Origin: an uncultured beta proteobacterium
Lineage (GTDB): Bacteria; Pseudomonadota; Gammaproteobacteria; Burkholderiales; Burkholderiaceae_C
Length of the DNA stretch: 6,090 bases
Assembly (NCBI GenBank): GCA_903944555.1
Contig: CAJASG010000482.1
Location: forward strand, 1-6,090
Direction: 5' to 3'
The notes below the pieces were generated by a model. That model made no database searches. It had not been told where the DNA came from and was given only the letters and a program-made list of their open reading frames with translations. Below, piece by piece: positions 1 through 6,090 of the stretch; the first letter of the stretch is position 1, and every line of letters begins with the position of its first letter. A program made the translations under genes and the position numbers.

Positions 1-1262
1 AGGTGCTGCTCACTGTCCCGAATAGCCTGCTCGGCAATCCGCAGCTCGGTGATGTTGCTGCCAATGCCACGGTATCCGATAAATGTTCCCCCGACATCGA
101 ACACTGGAATGCCGCTGATATAGAAGTGCTGGGTCGCGCCGTCGGAGCCCGGTATCTGGTATTCGAAACGGTGGAACGGCTCATGCCGGTGATGCGTTTC
201 AACGTGCTGTGCAATCTGTTCTTCGCTCACCCCATGGATGGGCATCTCCCAACGCCGTTTCCCAATAAAGTCACTCTGCCGGCGCCGCAATTTCTCGGTA
301 GAGTGACCGAAAAACCCGGTGAATCGAAACTCTGCGTCCTGCTCCCAGAACCAGTCAGAGGACAGTTCTGCGAAGGCGCTCAAATCCCGAGTACGCTCCG
401 TCACCATGCGCTCTGCATTTTCGTAGGCTGTGCGTAACGAGATCTCAGCTCGTTTACGGGGTGTCACATCGGTGTAAGTTGAAACAAAACCGCCGCTAGC
501 CAGAGGGCGGTCGACCACATCAAGCACGACCCCGTTTGGCTTGATATGTTCAAAATAGGTGGCCCGACCCGTTCGCGCCAATCCCACGCGGTCGGCCACC
601 ATGGCCTCAGCCTCGGCGGGTTCATAGCCTGCACAGTCGGCATAGCAGTGCAGCAGGGTTTCAATGGACATGCCAAAGCGAATGGACTGAGCGGGAATGT
701 CAATCAATTCGACAAAGCGCGTGTTCCACACTACCAGTCGCATTTCTGCATCGAACACGGTGATGCCTTGGTCGATGTTGTCCACCGCGTCACGCAAACG
801 TGCCAGGCTGCGCTCCATGGTTTCACTGGTGTCGCTCAGCATTTGCACCAGGTTGGCCGCGGTTGGAGACGGGGCCATAGACTCTGGCGGGGCTGTGTTC
901 TCCTGGCGTACGCGCAGCATCGTGGTGACACTGAAGCGTACAAGGTGGGCCAGTGGTCGGACCATCGCCAAGGGGCCTGCGATGGCAAAGCAGATGGTTC
1001 GCTTGCCATCGAAATCGATCCCCATATTGAGGCCTTCGCGCATCACGGCGGACTTGGCGGCCTCGTCCTGGGTCACTCCGTATTCTGCAATTTCCCCTCG
1101 CATGATTTGCGCGGCGATGGCATGGGTGCTTCCAATGCGGTCACGAACGCTGGAGGCCACGATGCGTCCTTCATCCCCCATAAAACTGCAGACCAAGTTC
1201 AGATCGGACGCGAGTAAATCACATAATTCCTGTCCGAATTTGACGTCAAAGGCAGTGCTCAT
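1..1262 (-). CDS. Sensory protein: CdaR-type sugar-diacid recognition domain plus two PAS domains (partial, C-terminus outside window)
   Basis: An uninterrupted frame of 420 codons runs from the ATG at 1262 off the window at position 1 with no stop, so it is the N-terminal part of a longer protein. Residues about 8-118 match the putative sugar-diacid recognition domain of CdaR: GRIVASSVRDRIGSTH (32-47) aligns with the E. coli CdaR stretch around GRIIGSGDRERIG, and GINMGI-like and VRPLAHLVR (101-109) segments follow in the right order. Residues about 154-268 form a PAS domain (NIDQGITVFDAEMRLVVWN, 162-180), a charged helical linker with TERTRDL follows (288-294), and a second PAS domain spans about 298-408 with a PAC-like end (FIGYRGIGSNITE, 394-406). 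A new linker begins at 407 (AEQAIRDSEQH), suggesting further PAS or output domains. No transmembrane helix is seen, so sensing is probably cytoplasmic. The output (histidine kinase, GGDEF/EAL or other) cannot be seen. An in-frame ATG at 1307, inside the dld 3' end, is an alternative start. Confidence 0.85.
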   Translation of the reverse strand, partial: MSTAFDVKFGQELCDLLASDLNLVCSFMGDEGRIVASSVRDRIGSTHAIAAQIMRGEIAEYGVTQDEAAKSAVMREGLNMGIDFDGKRTICFAIAGPLAMVRPLAHLVRFSVTTMLRVRQENTAPPESMAPSPTAANLVQMLSDTSETMERSLARLRDAVDNIDQGITVFDAEMRLVVWNTRFVELIDIPAQSIRFGMSIETLLHCYADCAGYEPAEAEAMVADRVGLARTGRATYFEHIKPNGVVLDVVDRPLASGGFVSTYTDVTPRKRAEISLRTAYENAERMVTERTRDLSAFAELSSDWFWEQDAEFRFTGFFGHSTEKLRRRQSDFIGKRRWEMPIHGVSEEQIAQHVETHHRHEPFHRFEYQIPGSDGATQHFYISGIPVFDVGGTFIGYRGIGSNITELRIAEQAIRDSEQH

Positions 1263-1287
1263 TAGAGGCGTGTCTGTAATGACCGCT
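1263..1287 (-). other. Short dld-sensor junction without terminator
   Basis: Twenty-five bases separate the dld TAA from the ATG at 1262. There is no GC-rich hairpin with a T-run and no room for a full promoter, so the sensor gene is probably transcribed with dld. Neither candidate start has a well-spaced Shine-Dalgarno: before the ATG at 1262 there is none, and before the ATG at 1307 a GAGG abuts the start codon directly. The reading frame stays open from 1307 through this junction into the sensor gene. Confidence 0.5.
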
Positions 1288-4077
1288 TTAACAGCCCGAA
1301 ATGACATCCTCGCGGCTGCACTCTTCCAGCAAGTAGGCGATGGAGCGGTACGGCCGCCCGGTCTCTGAGGTCAGGCCTATTTCACAGGTGCGGTTGGTGG
1401 ACACCCCCTCGCAGCAGCTCTTTGGCAGTGCGTCATGCACCTTGCGCAGCGCATGGGTGTTGAGCTCTGGCACCACAAACCCGCGATCCCCGCCGAACCC
1501 GCAACACGTCACCCCCGCAGGCTCCACCACCTCAGTGACGCACGCATTGATGACGTGGCGCAGCTTGGTGTCAGACGCCGTGCGGCGCACGCTGCAGTTG
1601 ATGTGCAGGGCAATAGGCCCCGGCTTTTTAACCAAGTAAAGGCGCGGCAAGAGCGCATCGTGTGCAAATTCATGAAAGTCGAGCACGGTCAGGCGCGCGG
1701 CGATGTACTTTTGCATGCGCACCGTGCAGGTGCTGGCATCCATGATCACGGGGTAGTGGCCACCCTGGCCATCGTCTGCGGCCTTCAGCAGTGCCTGCAA
1801 CACCGATTCAGACATGGCATCCGCCTCTTCTGCCATGCCTTTGCTGGCCAGCATTTGGCCACAACACAGTTTGTCGAAACCCTCTGGCAGGCGTGGTGCG
1901 TAACCAGCGCGGGTGAGCAACTCCATGATCACTTCAGGCAATGTCGCTTCATCGGCAGTGTTGGCACCAAAGATGCGCCCACCGCAGGTCGGGAAATACA
2001 CCACGGGGTCCCCGGCGCCTTGGTAAGCGTCGGGTAGCTTGCCTGCCTTGGGCATACCGCGCTTCCAGGCACCACCGGACAATTTGCCCACCAGCCCTTC
2101 ACCCAACACGCTGGTCGCCATGTGGCCCATGGTGATGCCCACGCGCGAAGCAGTAGCCACCTTGCCAAAGTTGCCCACGGTCCATTGCCCCACCTTTTGC
2201 GACGCACCCCCCAAGCCGCGTCCCCGCAAAAGCCGGGTCAGCTCACCCGTGTCGATGCCGACCGGGCAGGCGGTGGAGCACAGGCCGCAGCCGGCACAGG
2301 TGTCCAGTCCAAAGTAGGCAAAATCGGCTTCTACATCACCACCGGGTTCACCTACAGCGGCACGGCGCGACAACTCACGCCAGCTCACAATGCGCTGGCG
2401 TGGAGATAGCGTCAGGCGGTGCGACGGGCACAGTGGTTCGCAAAAGCCGCACTCAATGCAGCGGTCAACAATGTCCTCGGCCGCCGGCATGGGCTTGAGG
2501 TTCTTCAGGTGGGCCATGGGGTCGTCGTTGAGGAGGACACCCGGATTGAGCAGGTTTTCCGGATCAAACAGCCGTTTGATCGTTCGCATCAAATCGGTGG
2601 CTTGTTTGCCCCACTCTTTTTCGACAAAGGGCGCCATGTTTCGGCCGGTTCCGTGTTCTGCTTTGAGTGAGCCGTCGTACTTGTCGACCACCAAATCACA
2701 CACGTCATCCATGAAGCGCGCATAACGGTGCACCTCACTGTCGATTGAAAAATCCTGCGTAAACACAAAGTGCAGATTGCCTTCCAGGGCGTGGCCGAAG
2801 ATGATGCCCTCGGTGTAGCCGTGCTTGCGCAGCAGCGCCTGTAAATCCAGCGTGGCACCCGCCAGTGATTCCACCGGAAAGGCCACGTCTTCAATGATGA
2901 CCGTGGTGCCCGCGCGGCGCATGGCGCCCACCGACGGGAATGTGCCCTTGCGCACCTTCCAGTACATCTCACAGGTGGCAGGGTCAGTTGAAAACGCCGG
3001 CGCCTCCACTGTGGCAATGCCAGCCAATGCGCCCAAAGCAGCATCCATGCGCAACTGCAGTGCGACAGCAGTTTCGGCACGCACTTCGATCAACAGGGCT
3101 GCCGCGTCGTCCCCCAGCGTACGCATCACCTGGGGTAAACCGGGTTTGGCCTCTACGGAACGCAGGGCCGGCCGGTCCAGTAACTCCACCGCGGATACGG
3201 GCTCTTTCTTTAAGCGGATAACGGCCTGGCAAGCACTCTCGATGGTGGGGAAGAACACCAGGGCACTGGCCTTGAACGGGTCCTCCACCACGGTGCGGTA
3301 GGTGATGCGGGAGATAAAGCCCAGCGTGCCTTCGGAGCCAATCATCAGGTGGGCCAGGATGTCGATCGGGTCCTCGTAGTCCACCAGTGCGTTGAGGCTG
3401 TAACCAGTGGTGTTTTTGATTTTGTACTTGTGGCGGATGCGCGCGGCCAGGGCTTCGTCGCCCCGGGTCGTGGCGCCCAACTGTGCCAGAGTGTCCAGCA
3501 AAGGGCCATGGCTTTGGCGAAAGGTGGCCACGCTATAGGCGTCTTCGGTGTCGAGCACAGCACCGTCCCCCAGCACCACCCGCATGCCCGCCAGCGTGCG
3601 GTAGCTGTTTTGCGCCGTGCCGCAGCACATGCCTGAGGCGTTGTTGGCTGCAATGCCGCCGATTTTGCAGGCATTGATGGAGGCAGGGTCGGGTCCGATC
3701 TTGCGCCCGTGTGGCGCCAGTCGGTAGTTCACTTCGCCGCCGATGATGCCGGGGCCGACACGCACGGTGGCGGCATCGGGCCCAATCTCGCAAGTCGCAA
3801 ACCCTTCGCCAATCAGGACCAGTACGCTGTCCGTGACGGCTTGCCCCGACAGGCTGGTCCCTGCCGCACGAAAGGTGACGGGTCGGCCGTGCGAGCGCGC
3901 CGCTTGCAGCAAGGCTTGCACCTCTTCTTCGGACTCCACTACGGCGACCACCTCGGGCGTGAGCCGATAGAAGCTGGCATCGGTGCCATAGGCCAGACGG
4001 CGCAGGTTGTCAGTGATGACCTGACGCTCGGGCAGCACGCGTGAAAGGGCTTGGACCAACGGACTCGTCTGACTCAT
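1288..4077 (-). CDS. dld: FAD/Fe-S D-2-hydroxyacid dehydrogenase, probable D-lactate dehydrogenase (Dld-II type)
   Basis: Complete 929-aa flavoprotein, close in length and layout to Shewanella Dld-II, which also sits beside lactate genes. It would oxidise D-lactate to pyruvate. Domains: FAD-binding type 4 (about 38-180) with RAAGTSLSGQ at 70-79, PDPAS at 129-133 and GGIAANNASGMCCG at 140-153; FAD-linked oxidase C-terminal domain (about 265-515) with GHALEGNLH at 428-436 and EHGTG at 474-478, which in relatives hold metal/substrate-binding His and Glu residues; two 4Fe-4S sites (C540, C543, C546, C550 and C594, C597, C600, C604, each with proline after the last Cys); then two CCG repeats (C698 with C738-C739; C828 with C858-C859-G), which resemble LutA/LldE. 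The end NRTCEIGL (895-902) is family-typical. No signal peptide or membrane helix is evident. The ATG overlaps the lutB stop; it has little Shine-Dalgarno match, suggesting coupling. An alternative substrate is D-2-hydroxyglutarate (E. coli YdiJ shares this architecture); gene context favours D-lactate. Confidence 0.92.
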   Translation of the reverse strand: MSQTSPLVQALSRVLPERQVITDNLRRLAYGTDASFYRLTPEVVAVVESEEEVQALLQAARSHGRPVTFRAAGTSLSGQAVTDSVLVLIGEGFATCEIGPDAATVRVGPGIIGGEVNYRLAPHGRKIGPDPASINACKIGGIAANNASGMCCGTAQNSYRTLAGMRVVLGDGAVLDTEDAYSVATFRQSHGPLLDTLAQLGATTRGDEALAARIRHKYKIKNTTGYSLNALVDYEDPIDILAHLMIGSEGTLGFISRITYRTVVEDPFKASALVFFPTIESACQAVIRLKKEPVSAVELLDRPALRSVEAKPGLPQVMRTLGDDAAALLIEVRAETAVALQLRMDAALGALAGIATVEAPAFSTDPATCEMYWKVRKGTFPSVGAMRRAGTTVIIEDVAFPVESLAGATLDLQALLRKHGYTEGIIFGHALEGNLHFVFTQDFSIDSEVHRYARFMDDVCDLVVDKYDGSLKAEHGTGRNMAPFVEKEWGKQATDLMRTIKRLFDPENLLNPGVLLNDDPMAHLKNLKPMPAAEDIVDRCIECGFCEPLCPSHRLTLSPRQRIVSWRELSRRAAVGEPGGDVEADFAYFGLDTCAGCGLCSTACPVGIDTGELTRLLRGRGLGGASQKVGQWTVGNFGKVATASRVGITMGHMATSVLGEGLVGKLSGGAWKRGMPKAGKLPDAYQGAGDPVVYFPTCGGRIFGANTADEATLPEVIMELLTRAGYAPRLPEGFDKLCCGQMLASKGMAEEADAMSESVLQALLKAADDGQGGHYPVIMDASTCTVRMQKYIAARLTVLDFHEFAHDALLPRLYLVKKPGPIALHINCSVRRTASDTKLRHVINACVTEVVEPAGVTCCGFGGDRGFVVPELNTHALRKVHDALPKSCCEGVSTNRTCEIGLTSETGRPYRSIAYLLEECSREDVISGC

Positions 4078-4083
4078 TTTTTT
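4074..4083 (-). promoter_or_regulatory. ATGA stop/start overlap of lutB and dld with in-frame A AAA AAA heptamer
   Basis: The last lutB codons read AGA AAA AAA TGA, and the dld ATG uses the final A of the last lysine codon. The seven-A run (4083 to 4077) sits in the lutB frame as A AAA AAA, the classic -1 slippery arrangement, immediately before the stop. A -1 slip would move ribosomes into the dld frame. There is no good Shine-Dalgarno before the dld ATG (only GAAAG), so dld translation probably depends on ribosomes finishing lutB. I see no strong stem-loop downstream by eye. Reinitiation is the conservative reading; frameshifting is a speculation. Confidence 0.4.
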
Positions 4084-5507
4084 CTTTCATTCAACAGATC
4101 GCGCAAACGCTTTGGCGCGGGAATAAGGGGAGTGCGGCTGCGGGTCCAGGCGCCTTGTTCGGTTGGCGAGAGCGCACGCCCCCGGCTCATGAACCAAGAT
4201 GTCAAACGGTAGAAGCCCAAGCGGCTGTAAATCAGTGACCAAAAGCGCCACACCAAGCTGATGAGCACGGTGCGGGCGGCACCGCTGCCACGCAGGGTGG
4301 CTTCCGTGGTGCCCGGGCGGGCCTGGGCCTCGTTGCGCAGGCGAACCAGCAGGTCGGGAATCGGGATCTTCACTGGGCAAACCTCACCACAGGCACCACA
4401 CAATGTGGACGCAAAGGCCAACGGATAGGTGGACTCCAGGCCCAACATGTGGGGCGAGATGATGGCGCCAATCGGGCCGGGATAGGTGGTGCCATAGGCG
4501 TGGCCACCTATACGGGCGTACACCGGGCAATGGTTCATGCAGGCACCGCAACGGATGCACTGCAGCGTAGCGCGTAACTGCTCGTCGGCGTAGGCTTGGG
4601 TGCGGCCGTTGTCCAGCAAGATCAGGTGCACTTCTTCGGGACCATCCTTTTCATCGGGCTTGCGCGGCCCGCTGATCAGGTTGACGTAAGTGGTGATGGA
4701 CTGGCCGGTGGCCGAGCGTGTCAGCAAGCTCAACAGCGGTGGGATGTGTTCAAGTTTTTGAACGACCTTTTCGATGCCGGTGATGGCAATGTGCACACGC
4801 GGTACGGTCGTGCACATGCGCCCGTTGCCTTCGTTCTCAATCAGGCACAGCGAGCCGGTTTCGGCGACGCAGAAGTTCACCCCCGACAGGCCAATGTCGG
4901 CCTGCGCAAACTTGCGCCGCAAGGCGTTGCGACCAATCTGGATCAAGGCATCCACGTCTTCGGTGTAGTCCACGCCGGGGATCTTGGCCGCAAAGAGCGT
5001 GGCAATCTCCTGCTTGGTCTTGTGGATGGCCGGCATGATGATGTGCGAAGGTTTCTCATCGGCCAACTGCACGATGTACTCCCCCATGTCGGACTCAAAG
5101 GCCTCGATGCCGGCCGCTTCCATGGCGTGGTTGAACTCGACCTCCTCACTCACCATGGACTTGCCCTTGATGATGCGCTTGGCTTCCACCCGCCGGGCAA
5201 TGCCCAGCGCAATGGCATTGGCTTCGTCGGCGTTTTGGGCCCAGTGCACTTGCACACCGTTTGCTGTCAGATTGGTCTCCAGTTGCTCCAGCAACTGCGG
5301 CAGGTTGGCCAGGCTGTAACGCCGGATGTTGGCCCCCAATTCACGCAGGCTGGCCAACTCGTCCTGGTCCGGGAACTGGGAGCTGCGCTTGGCCTGTAGA
5401 AAGTCCATTGCACCGCGAAAGTTTTTGCGTTGGCCTGGGTCGTTGAGAACACTGCGGCTGCGCTCTTTGAAGTCTTCTGCCGGGTGGATGCGAATGACCT
5501 GGCTCAT
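4074..5507 (-). CDS. lutB: LutB/LldF-like iron-sulfur LUD protein of L-lactate oxidation
   Basis: Complete 477-aa protein, a usual length for LutB/LldF (YkgF), the electron-transfer subunit of the LutABC/LldEFG L-lactate dehydrogenase. Domains in order: N-terminal helical lead (1-60); LUD domain (about 65-300) with the signature VAETGSL at 214-220 followed by IENEGNGR; a ferredoxin-like 4Fe-4S pair with C317, C320, C323, C327-P and C370, C373, C377-P; then a LutB C-terminal domain (DUF3390 type). The second cluster shows three cysteines with serine where a fourth might be sought, which is usual for this family. Residues about 412-440 are aromatic and hydrophobic (VLISLVWRFW), possibly a membrane-contact helix, though there is no signal peptide. 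The ATG at 5507 is supported by an AAGGAG Shine-Dalgarno seven bases upstream and by the family-typical N-terminus. It overlaps lutC and dld by four bases at either end, so translation is probably coupled. Electrons probably pass to the quinone pool (family knowledge). Confidence 0.95.
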   Translation of the reverse strand: MSQVIRIHPAEDFKERSRSVLNDPGQRKNFRGAMDFLQAKRSSQFPDQDELASLRELGANIRRYSLANLPQLLEQLETNLTANGVQVHWAQNADEANAIALGIARRVEAKRIIKGKSMVSEEVEFNHAMEAAGIEAFESDMGEYIVQLADEKPSHIIMPAIHKTKQEIATLFAAKIPGVDYTEDVDALIQIGRNALRRKFAQADIGLSGVNFCVAETGSLCLIENEGNGRMCTTVPRVHIAITGIEKVVQKLEHIPPLLSLLTRSATGQSITTYVNLISGPRKPDEKDGPEEVHLILLDNGRTQAYADEQLRATLQCIRCGACMNHCPVYARIGGHAYGTTYPGPIGAIISPHMLGLESTYPLAFASTLCGACGEVCPVKIPIPDLLVRLRNEAQARPGTTEATLRGSGAARTVLISLVWRFWSLIYSRLGFYRLTSWFMSRGRALSPTEQGAWTRSRTPLIPAPKRLRDLLNERKK

Positions 5508-6090
5508 GGAGCTGCTCCTTGGGGGTGGCGCAATAGCACCACCAGTTCACGCGGGCCATGCGCGCCGTAGGCCAGGGTTTGCTGGATGTCGGCGGTCTTG
5601 GAGGGGCCGCTGATGAGTAGCGCGTTGGTGGGTAGACCGTCGGCCCACCCTTCTGTGCACAGGGTGGAATGCAGATCGGCGTGGATGGTCGCCACGTCCA
5701 GCAGTACGAAATGCACCGGCGGCACCAGGGACATGGTGCGTGGCTCTGATGCGCTGGGCCATAGCACCAGGCTGCCGGTCTCGGCAATGGCGCTGCGGGC
5801 CAGTGTGAGTGAGGCATCTATGTCGTCAAACAGCGCATCACGCCATTCTTCGATGGGTTGCGTGTACTGCACCACTTGCAGGTTCTGCGTTTGACTGGAT
5901 TCCAGTGCTGCACCGTGAGCGGTATTGGCGCCGATCAATAGTTTGCGCACGCCTTTGGCTGCAGCCAGGCGCACCAGCAAGGCAGGCCAATCGGTGTCGG
6001 TGGTGTCGTGTACTTCGGTGTGCGCGGCCTCCAGGGCGGCGCACAAGCGGGCCAAACGCTGGGTTTGGTCTTCGTGGCGTTGGCGTGGTG
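5504..6090 (-). CDS. lutC: LutC/LldG-like LUD-domain lactate utilization protein (partial, N-terminus outside window)
   Basis: This is the C-terminal ~194 residues of a LUD-domain protein of the LutC/LldG (YkgG) family. In LutABC/LldEFG systems this subunit acts with two iron-sulfur proteins in cytoplasmic oxidation of L-lactate to pyruvate. The frame is open to the window edge. A TTG at 6055 could be mistaken for a start, but the upstream codons (PRQRHEDQTQR) are coding-like and the family is usually about 215-240 aa, so the true start should lie past 6090. Visible marks are the LUD signature AETGSLVLWP (visible residues about 102-111), a conserved ISGPSKTADI (about 159-168) and GAHGP near the end. 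There are no cysteine cluster motifs, as expected for LutC. Its TGA overlaps the lutB ATG by four bases. Placing lutC before lutB differs from the common lutA-lutB-lutC order. Family assignment is firm; the substrate is inferred from the family and neighbours. Confidence 0.9.
   Translation of the reverse strand, partial: PRQRHEDQTQRLARLCAALEAAHTEVHDTTDTDWPALLVRLAAAKGVRKLLIGANTAHGAALESSQTQNLQVVQYTQPIEEWRDALFDDIDASLTLARSAIAETGSLVLWPSASEPRTMSLVPPVHFVLLDVATIHADLHSTLCTEGWADGLPTNALLISGPSKTADIQQTLAYGAHGPRELVVLLRHPQGAAP
5505..5521 (-). promoter_or_regulatory. Ribosome binding site of lutB, inside the lutC 3' end
   Basis: Read on the minus strand, AAGGAG is followed by seven bases (CAGCTCC) and then the ATG of lutB. 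This is a strong Shine-Dalgarno at good spacing and fixes the lutB start. It lies within lutC coding sequence, and the start codon shares four bases with the lutC stop (ATGA), so lutB can be loaded independently as well as by coupled reinitiation. Confidence 0.8.

Noticed and set aside
3..437. Plus-strand open frame of 144 codons at the window edge
   Set aside because: It lies opposite the second PAS domain of the sensor and has no domain features or ribosome binding site.
546..1217. Plus-strand open frame of 223 codons, with another overlapping it at 697-1368
   Set aside because: Both are antisense to the diacid/PAS sensor, whose minus-strand frame is uninterrupted and matches known domains. 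Neither plus-strand translation resembles a protein family.
1263..1287. Terminator or promoter between dld and the sensor gene
   Set aside because: Only 25 bases are available, with no inverted repeat, T-run or recognisable -35/-10 pair.
4036..4043. CACGCGTG palindrome early in dld as an operator or frameshift-stimulating hairpin
   Set aside because: It is an 8-base perfect palindrome with no loop, inside coding sequence, and of a kind common by chance in GC-rich DNA.
4596..5399. Long plus-strand open frame of 267 codons opposite lutB
   Set aside because: It is antisense to a strongly conserved LUD domain. Its translation is His/Gln/Gly-rich with no recognisable domain, as expected for the complement of GC-rich coding DNA.
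6053..6055. TTG at 6055 as the real lutC start
   Set aside because: The frame stays open to the window edge, upstream codons look coding, and the resulting 183 aa is short for LutC. The gene is better read as truncated by the window.

Overview
The window is GC-rich and densely coding, with every supported gene on the minus strand. The transcript runs from position 6090 towards position 1. Protein sequences and architecture suggest a Gram-negative proteobacterium, most likely a betaproteobacterium of the Burkholderiales/Comamonadaceae type. That placement is an inference from codon use, family membership and the regulator's domain mix; there is no rRNA or other taxonomic marker.

Layout in transcription order: (1) the C-terminal part of a LutC/LldG-like LUD-domain protein (6090 to 5504, start codon outside the window); (2) a complete LutB/LldF-like iron-sulfur LUD protein of 477 aa (5507 to 4074); (3) a complete 929-aa FAD/iron-sulfur D-2-hydroxyacid dehydrogenase, best read as a Dld-II-type D-lactate dehydrogenase (4077 to 1288); (4) the first 420 residues of a large sensory protein with an N-terminal CdaR-type sugar-diacid recognition domain followed by two PAS domains (from 1262, or possibly 1307, running off the window at position 1). 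Genes 1-2 and 2-3 each overlap by 4 bases (ATGA). Genes 3-4 are separated by only 25 bases or overlap by 20, with no terminator between them. The set therefore looks like one polycistronic unit whose promoter lies beyond position 6090.

Functionally this is a lactate-oxidation locus. LutB and LutC are subunits of the LutABC/LldEFG L-lactate dehydrogenase, and the FAD/Fe-S flavoprotein would oxidise the D-isomer. Together they would turn both lactate enantiomers into pyruvate, passing electrons through Fe-S clusters to the respiratory chain. LutA/LldE is not in the window; it may lie upstream. The fourth gene plausibly couples a small hydroxy- or dicarboxylic acid signal to a regulatory output that lies outside the window.

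No RNA genes, mobile elements, CRISPR arrays, long repeats or rho-independent terminators were seen, and no stretch over 300 bases lacks a gene. The most unusual points are the diacid-domain/PAS sensor attached to a lactate operon and an in-frame A AAA AAA heptamer exactly at the lutB stop/dld start, where a -1 slip would fuse the two proteins.
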